DNA of 64,000 nucleotides from Rhodosorus marinus (lineage: Eukaryota; Rhodophyta; Stylonematophyceae; Stylonematales; Stylonemataceae), in assembly GCA_029953675.1 (NCBI GenBank), contig JAMWBK010000002.1, forward strand, positions 2,232,001 to 2,296,000, given 5' to 3'. This document shows, one piece after another, positions 54,847-64,000 of the stretch (position 1 is its first letter; each line of letters starts with the position of its first letter). The translations under genes were made by a program, and so were the position numbers. The notes under the pieces are model-generated. The model worked only from the letters and a program-made list of their open reading frames with translations. It ran no database searches and was not told the origin of the DNA.

Positions 54847-56949
54847 CTACAGCGCGGAGGCTTGGCTGTTTTTGTACCTTGGGTCGGTGAAGGCAAAGTA
54901 TTTTCTTGACATGTCGCCGGTTTCCGTCTGTACATCAGCAACTGAGATCCCGTCCACTCCAATTGTCCCCTCCATTGCGGAGACACTGTATCCAAACGAT
55001 TTTAGAGAAGTGCAGACTTCCTCCCAGTAGCTAAACGGTGCGCCGCTGGACCTTCGGAATATTGCCGTCGTCGCACAATCTTCCGGGTGAATGCCCTCCA
55101 TATAGACCGTTGAATTTGAAAGCTCAAACGTCATCCTCGGAGCAGCAATGGCCGTTGCCAGGTCGTCACCATATTCTACTGCGTTCAAGATCGTTTCAAT
55201 CATCGTTTGGGTCGAAGCTGCACCTCCAGCTGATCCGAAAGCAAACTGAACGCGCTTGAAATCCTCGATAACGACAGGGGCCATCCCACTGATCGGGCGA
55301 TTTTTGGGTTTCAATTCGGCGTTGGAGTCAATCGCAAGGAACAACTCGTTGTTCAGTAGGATTCCCGTCAAATTTGAATACAAACCATCGGCAAACTCTG
55401 AGCCAAGCGTCGCCGTGAAAGACACGGCACTGCCTCCGCTGTCGGTAGCAGCGATATGAGTCCCAGCGTAGTTTCGAGCGATCTCTGGTAGAGCCGCCGC
55501 TCTCAAGTTCGAGGGTAAGGTCTCCACTTCCTTTCTCGAAGCAATCTTGAGATTCAAGCCAGCCCGATTAGCCTGAGCATTGTCCTTGTCCAGCATCTTC
55601 TTAATGTTCTCGCTCGACTTATTAGCGTCCGATGTGGGGTCGAACATCATCTCCCAATCTTCAAAGGCAAGCTTCGACGCCTCAATAACGAGATGATAAG
55701 CTAGACCGTTTCTCCCTCTTCTTCGGAGTCGGTAACCTTCCAGTATCGAGAGCGCTTTCGCGAGAATGGCCCCGGATGAGGGCGGTGGTGAGGTCCAGAT
55801 CTTATAGCCATCGATATAGAACGATATAGGGTCGTACTTTCTGGCCTCGTAAGTTTTGAAATCCGATTCGTTCATCTTTCCCCCCGCGGTGTTGATCTCT
55901 TCGCTCAGCTGTTTCGATAAGTTATCGTAAAGTGACTTACTTCCATGCTTGGCAATATCTTTCAATGTCGATGCCAGCTCCGGCGTCGAAGCATTTTCTC
56001 CGGCCTTGAGGACCACGAGCTTGTTCAAGACGATATCGTCGACCTCAGGAATCAACTCATCATTCTCAAAAGGCCTCGTAAAGTACTGCTTGAGCACGTC
56101 ATGCTCGAGAATGTAGTCTGACTTTGTCCGTAACACTTCCGCAAAATGCGGGCTAACCTCCCACTCCTCCGCCAGTTTGGAGACCTCTAGGACGAGAGAT
56201 TTCCACGCTAGTTTCCCATGGGCCTTGTGGAATGTCTCAAGAGCCCGGAGAAACCCTGGTACTCCGACATTTGCTCCTCGAGCGTCCTCTTTCCCAACAC
56301 TAGATTTATCAAAGCCATCGGGAACGTTGACCAGGCCGTCGTAGACCACGGTCTCCTTTTTACCCGCATCGTAGTACAGGATCAACGCGCTTCCGCCTAG
56401 TCCACTTGTATGAGGATGCATCACACCCTGACAAAGAGCTGCTACAACGACCGCGTCAGCTACGCTTCCTCCGCTACTGGTGGCTACTTTGGTGCCCATC
56501 TCAGAACAATGAGAATTATCCGCAGCGACGGCCGCCTGATACCCGCTCTGAGCGGAGACTTCAAGACCCGGGTCGGACGAAGCTCCGGGCGCAACAAGCT
56601 GGGTAGGCGCTATAAGGTTTAAAAGGCTCGGCAGTGCCAGTACGAGCGCCGCAATAATCAGCAGAGAAACCACTCTGAGGAGGTGAGACCAAACCGTATG
56701 GGGATCTGACTCTCCACTCCAGTTCTCAGGTAGATTTCTGTTCCAGAATCGGCGAAATCTGTAATACGCCCTCCCGAGAAGTCCAGGCCTGGTGAGTCTC
56801 TGTGACTGCTGATCCCCGTCAACAGAGTCGTCCGCGGAATACGCGCTAAAGTTCATGCTATCCCTGTCTGTACTTCCCATCCGGACTAAATCCGGCTGGA
56901 TCTCGTCCACCTCCGGATCATCGTTCACAACGACCTCGTACTTCCCCAT
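54847..56949 (-). CDS. Gamma-glutamyltransferase, membrane-anchored
   Basis: An open frame of 700 codons from the first in-frame ATG (56949, MGKYEVVV). It is a type II membrane protein: a ~86-residue acidic then basic N-terminal tail, one span at ~87-114 (LLRVVSLLIIAALVLALPSL), and the GGT ectodomain. Landmarks: GGSVADAVVVAALCQGVMHPHTSGLGG, here split as GGSVADAVVVAALCQGV and MHPHTSGLGGS; SPPPSSGAILAKAL; the autoprocessing and nucleophile site GTHIAATDSGGSAVS with Thr497; GILLNNEL; and GSAGGAASTQT. GGT cleaves gamma-glutamyl bonds of glutathione and its conjugates. The reading frame stays open for 48 codons upstream of this ATG but with no ATG, only a hydrophobic Phe-rich run from GTG. A spliced 5' exon joining at a cag near 57003 is possible and would lengthen the N-terminus. 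Confidence 0.9.
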   Translation of the reverse strand: MGKYEVVVNDDPEVDEIQPDLVRMGSTDRDSMNFSAYSADDSVDGDQQSQRLTRPGLLGRAYYRFRRFWNRNLPENWSGESDPHTVWSHLLRVVSLLIIAALVLALPSLLNLIAPTQLVAPGASSDPGLEVSAQSGYQAAVAADNSHCSEMGTKVATSSGGSVADAVVVAALCQGVMHPHTSGLGGSALILYYDAGKKETVVYDGLVNVPDGFDKSSVGKEDARGANVGVPGFLRALETFHKAHGKLAWKSLVLEVSKLAEEWEVSPHFAEVLRTKSDYILEHDVLKQYFTRPFENDELIPEVDDIVLNKLVVLKAGENASTPELASTLKDIAKHGSKSLYDNLSKQLSEEINTAGGKMNESDFKTYEARKYDPISFYIDGYKIWTSPPPSSGAILAKALSILEGYRLRRRGRNGLAYHLVIEASKLAFEDWEMMFDPTSDANKSSENIKKMLDKDNAQANRAGLNLKIASRKEVETLPSNLRAAALPEIARNYAGTHIAATDSGGSAVSFTATLGSEFADGLYSNLTGILLNNELFLAIDSNAELKPKNRPISGMAPVVIEDFKRVQFAFGSAGGAASTQTMIETILNAVEYGDDLATAIAAPRMTFELSNSTVYMEGIHPEDCATTAIFRRSSGAPFSYWEEVCTSLKSFGYSVSAMEGTIGVDGISVADVQTETGDMSRKYFAFTDPRYKNSQASAL

Positions 56950-58270
56950 CAAAATCTTCCCGTTTTCGTCCGTCTCCAAAGCTACCCGAAATACTTCAAC
57001 CTGTTGCGGACTCGCAACAAACCAGAAAAAAATTGTCACCGCGACGAAAACAAAACAAAAACAAAGAAAGAACCAGAAACAAAAACCTCTCACGTTCGAG
57101 GAAGAATCAAATCCATTCTACAACTGTTCGCGCCTCTGCGAGCTCAGACAATGACCTCGCGCAGGGAGAAAGCACACCTCTCCAACAGCGGGTAAACAAA
57201 ACCAACTCGGAAAAGAGCGCAAGCTTTCCAACATCCGATCTCCAACGCAAAATAGCCCTGTCTCCCACGCTCTCAACAAAAATTGTCAACGGTATTAACA
57301 ACGGTCCGTGGGGACAGCGATGGTTGCGACTTTGCGGCTTCAACCAAAGCAAACAGCACCAAATGAATGTACTTCAACAAGGTCTTATAGATTCCAGGCT
57401 TTGCTCCCCAAGAAGAAACTTCGATCTCTACGCTTACACTTTGCCTGGGCTTCCGCATTAGACTGAAGGAGAGGCTGAAGTGGATCAGACACTTTCTAGT
57501 GAACCGTCGTTGAGAAGGTTGTAACCTAAAACAAAGGATCTGAGCTGATACTGCTTCCTTCTCAGACTGCATTTTGCTGTAGTGCAGAAGGCAACTCCGG
57601 GAAGTGCCTTGATGGACCGAGTGCGATGGATCGCGATGGATCGCAATGAATCGCTTGCTTGCGCTCTCACTGGTTGGTGACATTCCTGCTCAACCATGGA
57701 TTGGCTTTCTGGTGCAACCTTCGCAACGTGCTTATGCGTGAATCGCTGTCTTGTTGGTTCCTTGAGAGTGCTTGTAGACAACGGCTCTCAGTCGAGGCCT
57801 AGATTGATGCATTCCGACCTCTCTAGTCTGATCAACCTCTGATAATGTTCGCCTACCTGAAGAAGATGGACTCTTTTTTCACATGCTTGAAAACGGGCGG
57901 TACACGAGTTCTCCCATGGTATTGATGGACGCATGTTTGTGTTGCTTAGAAGCACCGATTAGCTTTATCGTATGCAAGTGCCTGGAACGAACCGAGAGCG
58001 TTGAGCTGATCTACCCCGCGCGGGCATGTCCGCTCTGAAGCCTTGAACGGCGCCTCGTCCGTCTTGAGGATGGCATATATGTGCCTCCTGCCTCGTTCAC
58101 GGGTGGATGAATCCTCGTGAGCTGGGGACAACTCTTGAGTTGTGTACTGTTGACGGTTTCGCCACCGTCTGTTGTTGACGCACCAGCTTCATCTGCAGAC
58201 GTATGCCTTCGACACTCTTCAAGTACGAAAAACTGATGTTTTAATCCACTTTTCGAAATCGTGCTCAATT
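56950..58270. other. Spacer between GGT and GWD
   Basis: GGT promoter side is A/C-rich on the + strand (57000-57200). The tract ggatcgcgatggatcgcaatg near 57625 is a small direct repeat of gatcgc(g/a)atg. A possible copia protease relic lies at 57696-57812. No gene was recognised. Confidence 0.5.
57696..57812 (+). mobile_element. Possible copia protease-region relic
   Basis: One frame reads DWLSGATFATCLCVNRCLVG, then RVLVDNGSQ, then MHSDLSSLINL. Copia proteases have W(Y/L)xDSGAT, a Cys/Asn-rich turn, a VxxGDGS-like strand and LxDVLxxPxLxxNLxS in that order. Only one short frame matches and the Asp is lost, so this is weak. Confidence 0.3.
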
Positions 58271-61200
58271 CTACACTTGCGGTCTAGCCTGGACGATGTA
58301 ATACTGTCCTTCGCGAAAACATCCCTCAATATCCTGGGGGAACCCTCCCATCGTGTCCTCGACAGCCTTACCGATTGCTCCGACTTTGCCCATCAGCTCC
58401 TCTCTAAACTTATCATCGTTCATGATCTTGTCCTTGGAATAATCAACGTCGATCTTCTTCGGGCTCTGCAACGAGATGGAGTCATGTAGCCCTGCGCCGG
58501 CAAATCCTTCCAGGTCCTCAGCGTTTGAGTCAGATCGGAAGATGAACGCCCCGCCCTTGAGGGCATATGACTTTGAAGGATAGGCCTTGATCATCGGAGG
58601 GTTCCCAGGATTCTTCTTCGATGTTACAAAACTCAGGGCCTGTCCGGGAGAGTTGGAGACCAATGTCTCACCTAACCCAACTACTACCTCGCCATATATT
58701 TCGTCCTCGTTGGAGTTGACTGGGTTCGTCGTATGGATAACAAAAGCGTAGTCTGCATCAACAACTTTCTGGCACAGAACAGCCATATCGACGTCTTCTA
58801 CCTCCAGCATGAGCTTGCGTCTTGCGAGGTGAGCTCTCTCGTTCCATATCGATGCCCATACACCTTTAACTGCTTCCCAAGCAGCAGGCATGGACTCGTC
58901 GATTTCTTCACATCCTAGCTCATCGAGGATTCCTCGAAGCGAATCCGCAAGTCCCCCAGGGGTGCTCAGCCTCATGACACACTGTCTCAACTGCGGGCAA
59001 AGAGAAACGTCATTGGCCTTTGCCTTCGCCAGCAAACGACGGAGCTCAACGTACTCCTTGTAGACCTTGACGTTCTCCGGCGCTCGAAAAGCTTTCTTCA
59101 TAGCTCCGTTGGGGATGGTAATGGATTTCGGCACTTGGATCCAATCCGGAAGTCCAAGGGCAAGCAGCTTCTGGAGATTAAGCGATTTTGAACCTACAAC
59201 CTCCGTGTCGTACTCGGAAGGTCGAATCGCCCATGCTGCCGATGCAAGTCGCTCCGGGAGGACGGAGGCCTTTCGGGCAACACCGGATACTGAGAGCAGC
59301 GACTGCGAGGAAGTTTTCCTCAGCAGGGCTGCTTCGCCTGGGGTGTCAGTGCTCTCTGTCAAGCCCGAAGGCGGTGCGTGTAGCCCAGAAGGAGGCGTAA
59401 TGAGTCCCTTCGACTTGACGCGTTTCATTCCCATCTTGAGATCGTTCATGGACATCGACTGAGACTTCTTCAGCGACTCCTGCAGCACTTCAATTTTGAA
59501 CGTTTCGCCCTCCAGTTTCGCTTTCACAAGGCACGCTTCATTGGTTTTCAGCTCAGTCAACTCGTCAGCGTCCAGACAAGCGATAAGACCGTGGTGTTCG
59601 TTCCTTGCCCTCACGGCAACATGGGAAAGTACGTCTACGGTGCTTCCGATGATAACGTACCTCGTCCCGTCCGGTACATCTTCATCACCGTCGCAAAAGT
59701 CAGCGATAATCACCGCTCCTTTCTCTATCGTCTGGCCCATCGATTCCCTTAGATGCTCATAGCAATACACCCTCCCAGTCGTCTCCTTGTCATACGGTGA
59801 AATCACTTGATAAGGTCCCATTCTTGCGATTCGCCTCACTCCTGGGGATGCCTTGCGGATGAGCGTCGATAGGGAGTACGCAGGCCCACCACGGACTGCC
59901 TCTTCAACAAATATCTTTACTACGTGGCGGTCAGCTTGAAACGCTCTGCCAAGAGCTTCCGCTGGGTTTCCAAAACACGTCTTGTAGCGGTCCACAACAG
60001 TCGTGAGGCAAGTTCTCGCGTGATTTAGAGCAGCAGCGGCTCTCAAACCAACATCTTCCGATTCTCCATAGAAGCCAATGCGTTCGATGGCTTGCCGCAT
60101 CTCGTTCTCCACGTTGTGCAGGACGGCTGCCGAAGGTAGATCCCCTTCGGACATCGCGAGACCAGTGGCAGCAGCCCTGATGGCGGAGAGATGAGCCCAG
60201 AGCGACCCATCTAGATCACCACCCTCGACGACTCTGCGGGTGTCCGACTCCAGGGCTAGATCCAAAAAGATGGCGTCCCTTCGCTCATCGTCCGGAATGT
60301 ACGGATTCTCTAGGTGTTTATGCAGATCTCTCCGCGCGTGCGCAGACGCGCGGATCATGTCTATCAGCGGCCTGTTCTCGTTTCGTATGTGCATGTAGTG
60401 GTTCACCTTGTCCTTTGCTTCCTGACTTAAGCAGTGGTGGACCTTTCCCAGGATAGTGTTCAGATCAGTCCCGAGGTGAACCGCTCTGAGAATTGCACCA
60501 TATTGGTTGAGCTCATGAATCATTGTGCCCTTCAAATGCCCGGGGAAGTCCGGCTCAGAAGTTATCGGCTGTTCATACCCAGCCATTCTCTCCCTGGTCA
60601 CACTATTTTCACCTAGCACTCTCCAGTACTCATGGATGTTCCCGTTTGAGTGCCAGAAAGCCAGGAGTGCATCGCATATGACCACATCGTCCGGGTTCGT
60701 ATTGTTGTGCAGCTTCTGATGCCACTGCTCCATCATGCTGCCGTGGCCCCACCCTCGATTGTGCCTAAGGATCACCAGAATGTCATCCCTAATTCTCTGA
60801 CCCAGGTCGCCCGATCCACCGCGTCCAACACAGGACATTACTAGACGAATAATCCACCGGAGTTTTGGGAGTTCCTTATACTTTGCCGCCATTGTCGTGA
60901 CGAAGTTCATTTGAGCTGAGGATAATTCTCTTGGTTTGGTGTTGAAGTTCCGTTGCCAGTCCAACACCCGCAACTGCGAATAACGCATCCAGACGTACAT
61001 TAACGCCCACGCGGCCTCGTCCGCCCCAATCACTTCCCTCGCAAAGTAGCTTCCGGTATTGTAGCGGTGCATCAGTGTCCATGAGCCATACTCCATTTCC
61101 TTTTCGACAATATCTTCAGCCAGCCTCTTCGCAGCTTCAGAAATTTTCTTGTCAAGGCCGGGGAGCGCCGCAGTCTGCTTCAAGCTGATGAACATGTCTC

Positions 61201-62194
61201 CCCCTCCGGGACGATTCAGCCATTTAGAATCCACCGGCATGTACAAGACGAACATTAATCCGTTGCAGTCATTAGGTAAACTCTCTAGCTTGAGTGCCCT
61301 GACGTAATCTGTCGCATCACTGAATTCCGTTTGAACCGCCCTCTTGTCTCCTTTTGGTGTAGTCTGTGGAGGCCAGCACTCCTTCGGGGGTTCCGCCCAG
61401 CTGCCCTTCCTGCCCACTTTGATACCCCAGTGGAGGATCAGGGGATCGCCTGCGATCTTAATATTTGTGACCAGGAGGACGTTTGCAGGTGGCGGGTCGT
61501 CAGACTCGGGCGCATTTGCGGGTCCGTAAGAGCAGTAGACGATGTCACCAAAGTCTCCGAAGGAATAGGTTTTCCGTTCCTTCACGCTAAACCTCTTGAG
61601 TTCTTTGTCCATGTACTCTTCGCAGAGCTTCTTCCTCTTCTCTCGCTCTTCCTTTTCCTTCTGAAGCTTCTCCTCCTTTATCCTTCGCTCTTCTGCTAGC
61701 TTCTTCTCACGAGCTTCCTTTTCCTGTTTGGCTTTCTGCTCCGCCTCGAACCGCTCCTTCGCGCGTCTCTTCTTCTCGGCTTCGCTAAAAGCCGATTGAA
61801 GATCGAAATAGAAGTTCCCACCTCTTTCGGCCTTGAACCACTGCTCGCGGGTTCCGGTGCTCGCCTCGATGTAGATCAGGAACACAATGCCGCTTGGGGC
61901 CTTCTTCTCGTCCACGTCGATAAAAACAGTACCGTCCTCGAACGGTGTACGGACGGATTCCTTTCCTTCTCTGTACGGAGTACCTTCCGGAAGCATTTCT
62001 GGGATCGGCTTTATGTATGTGGTTTGATCACCTCTAGTCATCCCCCAATGCATGACGTAATGCTCCGCCTCATGCTGCACCGGATCCGACACAATGCTCA
62101 AAGTCACGTGAATCATCCCATCCTCGTTTCTCAGTGTTTGGCAAAACGAGAGCGGCCCAGAATGAACGTAAGATTCGTCGTCCTCAGCACCCAT
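58271..62194 (-). CDS. Alpha-glucan water dikinase (GWD)
   Basis: A single exon of 1307 codons. Two N-terminal starch-binding CBM45-like modules are visible (~20-140: HVTLSIVSD, YVMHWGMTRGD, GIVFLIYIE; ~220-360: PLILHWGIKVGRKGSW, GLMFVLYMP) around a long charged coiled stretch (KRRAKERFEAEQKAKQEK onward). The central region has RWIIRLVMSCVGRGG and GHGSMMEQWHQKLHNNTNPDD, typical of GWD. The phosphohistidine domain reads VDVLSHVAVRARN with His858. The C-terminal PPDK-type nucleotide-binding domain has AFIFRSDSNAEDLEGFAGAG and ends YYIVQARPQV. Reaction: glucan + ATP + water to phosphoglucan + AMP + phosphate, at glucose C6, triggering starch breakdown. Start chosen at the first ATG (MGAEDDESYV); that leaves no transit peptide, consistent with cytosolic starch. 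Upstream codons are open but from GTG only. Confidence 0.96.
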   Translation of the reverse strand: MGAEDDESYVHSGPLSFCQTLRNEDGMIHVTLSIVSDPVQHEAEHYVMHWGMTRGDQTTYIKPIPEMLPEGTPYREGKESVRTPFEDGTVFIDVDEKKAPSGIVFLIYIEASTGTREQWFKAERGGNFYFDLQSAFSEAEKKRRAKERFEAEQKAKQEKEAREKKLAEERRIKEEKLQKEKEEREKRKKLCEEYMDKELKRFSVKERKTYSFGDFGDIVYCSYGPANAPESDDPPPANVLLVTNIKIAGDPLILHWGIKVGRKGSWAEPPKECWPPQTTPKGDKRAVQTEFSDATDYVRALKLESLPNDCNGLMFVLYMPVDSKWLNRPGGGDMFISLKQTAALPGLDKKISEAAKRLAEDIVEKEMEYGSWTLMHRYNTGSYFAREVIGADEAAWALMYVWMRYSQLRVLDWQRNFNTKPRELSSAQMNFVTTMAAKYKELPKLRWIIRLVMSCVGRGGSGDLGQRIRDDILVILRHNRGWGHGSMMEQWHQKLHNNTNPDDVVICDALLAFWHSNGNIHEYWRVLGENSVTRERMAGYEQPITSEPDFPGHLKGTMIHELNQYGAILRAVHLGTDLNTILGKVHHCLSQEAKDKVNHYMHIRNENRPLIDMIRASAHARRDLHKHLENPYIPDDERRDAIFLDLALESDTRRVVEGGDLDGSLWAHLSAIRAAATGLAMSEGDLPSAAVLHNVENEMRQAIERIGFYGESEDVGLRAAAALNHARTCLTTVVDRYKTCFGNPAEALGRAFQADRHVVKIFVEEAVRGGPAYSLSTLIRKASPGVRRIARMGPYQVISPYDKETTGRVYCYEHLRESMGQTIEKGAVIIADFCDGDEDVPDGTRYVIIGSTVDVLSHVAVRARNEHHGLIACLDADELTELKTNEACLVKAKLEGETFKIEVLQESLKKSQSMSMNDLKMGMKRVKSKGLITPPSGLHAPPSGLTESTDTPGEAALLRKTSSQSLLSVSGVARKASVLPERLASAAWAIRPSEYDTEVVGSKSLNLQKLLALGLPDWIQVPKSITIPNGAMKKAFRAPENVKVYKEYVELRRLLAKAKANDVSLCPQLRQCVMRLSTPGGLADSLRGILDELGCEEIDESMPAAWEAVKGVWASIWNERAHLARRKLMLEVEDVDMAVLCQKVVDADYAFVIHTTNPVNSNEDEIYGEVVVGLGETLVSNSPGQALSFVTSKKNPGNPPMIKAYPSKSYALKGGAFIFRSDSNAEDLEGFAGAGLHDSISLQSPKKIDVDYSKDKIMNDDKFREELMGKVGAIGKAVEDTMGGFPQDIEGCFREGQYYIVQARPQV

Positions 62195-64000
62195 CCTGAA
62201 CCCTCTCCCCCTTCTCGCCCTCCTACCCCCCAACCGCAAAATCTTCCACCCAACAAACCCCCCTACGGCCCACCCCACCACCTCTAAAGCCAGCGCGTTG
62301 TTTCACCCTTCTACTACTCCGATCTCGGCTCTCCTCTTCTGTAGTACAGACCCCTTTAATACCCCTTAACAACTCTACCACAACTCTTCCAAGGCCCCGA
62401 AATCCCGAACTACACCCACCCCCACCCCCACATTCGTTCTCACCTTCTCCCAGACGTCTCATCATCAATAGAAGAAAAAAAAAAACACAAAGACTACTTC
62501 TCGTCAACTTGTTTTCCTCCATTTCCAGGGTATCATTGGCCATCATCATGGCCCCGGCATGGCCCCACAAAAATCTTCATATTTTCAATTAGAGCAGAAC
62601 AAACTACGGATTTTCATAATCCAGCTCACATTCCTTTATGAAAAGGAGGGGAAAGATATCTAAGCCCAACCCATAAACATATAATTTCGTAATATTATAG
62701 GCTTGATTAGTATTTTGGTTGTGTGCTTTTCTATTGGGAACTTATTTTTGAGTACGTATCTGATTTGAGAAGTAGTTTTTCTTTGGCTTCGTCTATCGAA
62801 TACGTTCTGAATATATCTAAATTTATCTCTATTTATTACTTATACGGTATTTAAAAATGGATTATATGGTAGAGGCGGTTTTGCGGGGAGCTTGATAACG
62901 GACTTGAAAAAATAAATGTTTCTTAATTAATGTAAAATGAGTTGTTTTTTTTTCCTCAGATCTTTGTATGGTGTTTTGATTGATTTTCTTCGAATTAGGA
63001 TTGATTTGGCTGCCTCCGTGCTCATCGGTGGCAAGTGCTCCGATGAGGATGTCTTGCTACAGTAGGCACGAGGTGAAGTCCTCAGCAGAGTCCATATGGG
63101 AGGTTCAGTGAGGATTTTAAGTGAACACCTCGCGTGTTTCCAGGGAATTTCACTGTTTTGATCTGAAAGCATTCCTGAGTTGAACTCTCCTCGTTCCCTT
63201 CGGTTGCTGGCCGGGTCGTCATATCAAAAGTGATATGGCTTCTGCCCTCGCGTTTGGAATTACCGTAGGAGTTGACTCCTCGAATGGCTGCGAAGCTCCG
63301 ACACAAGAGCCGATCCGTCAAGACGAGGCGACCGCCGAACCTTTTCCCTCATGTACGACTGGCCGCGAGTGGGCTTCTGGACTGCTTTTGACAGCTTCAA
63401 GCAGTGCCAGTACTTCTGCGAGGGATACCATTGACATGAAGCTGCAAGTCCTGTTAAGAACTGGATCAAGGCCGGGGAATGTTGACCCACTTTTTGGAAT
63501 GTCGGGACCTGATTTAATGAATCCTGTGAAATGATTTCTGTGAATGTAGCTGGATCGATTAGGGCCTCGCTTTTATCCAGAATCCGCCTCTAATCAACCA
63601 CTATCGAACCCTTCACCTCTGTGAAACCACTGCTCAGCAAGATCAGACGACACATAGAATTAGGCTATTTCAAAACCTTCCAGTCCAATCATTTGAAGGA
63701 ACCAAAAATCTAACCAATAATACTCTATATTACCAATTCTACAAAATGATTCGTTAGATAATAAGCTTATAACGATCTATGCGCTCTCATTGGTTGAACT
63801 ATGTTCAATGGGGCTGATGGACAGCCTTGGGCCGCGGAGGGTTTCTGGTACAGTCACAAAGCTCCAAGGTCGTTCGTTAATGCTCCGAGCTCCAATTGCT
63901 TAAGATCAAACCCCTGCGTGAAAAAGCTGGAAACTCTCCAGAGCAACGGGGATGCCGACGGCACCCCTGCCGACGGCACCCACAGGGGAATCTCTCACAA
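62195..64000. other. GWD 5' flank and right edge
   Basis: C-rich + strand beside the GWD start (62195-62470), AT-rich DNA (62570-62900) and then unassigned sequence. A 99-codon ATG frame (+, 63235-63534) has no family match. The final bases carry a short direct repeat (gatgccgacggcacccctgcc, tgccgacggcaccc). No gene is called; a gene starting beyond the right edge is possible. Confidence 0.5.

Noticed and set aside
63082-63321. Minus-strand frame with LNLPYGL-like text that recalls the copia RT LYGLKQ motif
   Set aside because: Only one short motif matches and neighbouring RT motifs are absent in all frames.

Overview
The window is nuclear DNA of a photosynthetic eukaryote, most likely a mesophilic red alga. 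Genes carry short GT-AG introns (about 51-170 nt, mostly 65-110), often several per gene. Several products look plastid-directed: a peptide chain release factor 1, an acyl-ACP/acyl-CoA synthetase of the AAE15/16 type, a GNAT acetyltransferase and an unknown protein. Three of these begin with a short Phe-containing basic leader (MAF.., MACF..), as in rhodophyte and glaucophyte transit peptides. A glucan water dikinase without any obvious transit peptide fits starch made in the cytosol. I cannot name the genus.

Layout. 1-8.1 kb: the 3' end of a kinesin-14 gene, a long repeat-containing spacer, an unknown protein, an NAA50 N-acetyltransferase and a FIST-plus-ankyrin protein. 9.9-16.8 kb: the plastid acyl-activating enzyme (8 exons), a 13-exon coiled-coil protein and a TLC-domain membrane protein. 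16.8-20.8 kb: a repeat-rich spacer with a decayed Ty1/copia element. 20.8-32.8 kb: cyanobacterial-type arginyl-tRNA synthetase, U2 snRNP A', a Wee1-type kinase and lipin (phosphatidate phosphatase). 35.3-44.4 kb: V-ATPase subunit D, a non-canonical poly(A)/U polymerase, a plastid-directed unknown protein and plastid RF1. 44.8-51 kb: a UBA-containing ubiquitin protease and a GNAT protein. 52.6-62.2 kb: selenophosphate synthetase (SelD/SPS2), gamma-glutamyltransferase and glucan water dikinase.

The clearest special system is selenium. The SelD gene has an in-frame UGA at the catalytic selenocysteine position. A hairpin with all the core marks of a eukaryotic SECIS element lies about 130 nt past the stop codon. 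The organism should therefore decode UGA as selenocysteine, and SelD should make its own activated selenium donor. Other points of note are the FIST-ankyrin fusion, a perfect 27-bp inverted repeat, a displaced fragment of the TLC gene, four copia relics of differing strength, and a recurring layout in which the 5' flank of genes is G/T-rich on the coding strand behind an AT-rich block.

Most genes are unrelated housekeeping functions with no operon logic. Lipid metabolism (AAE, lipin), plastid gene expression (RF1, possibly ArgRS) and starch turnover (GWD) recur. Exon boundaries were worked out by hand from splice signals, reading frame and family conservation; they are predictions.
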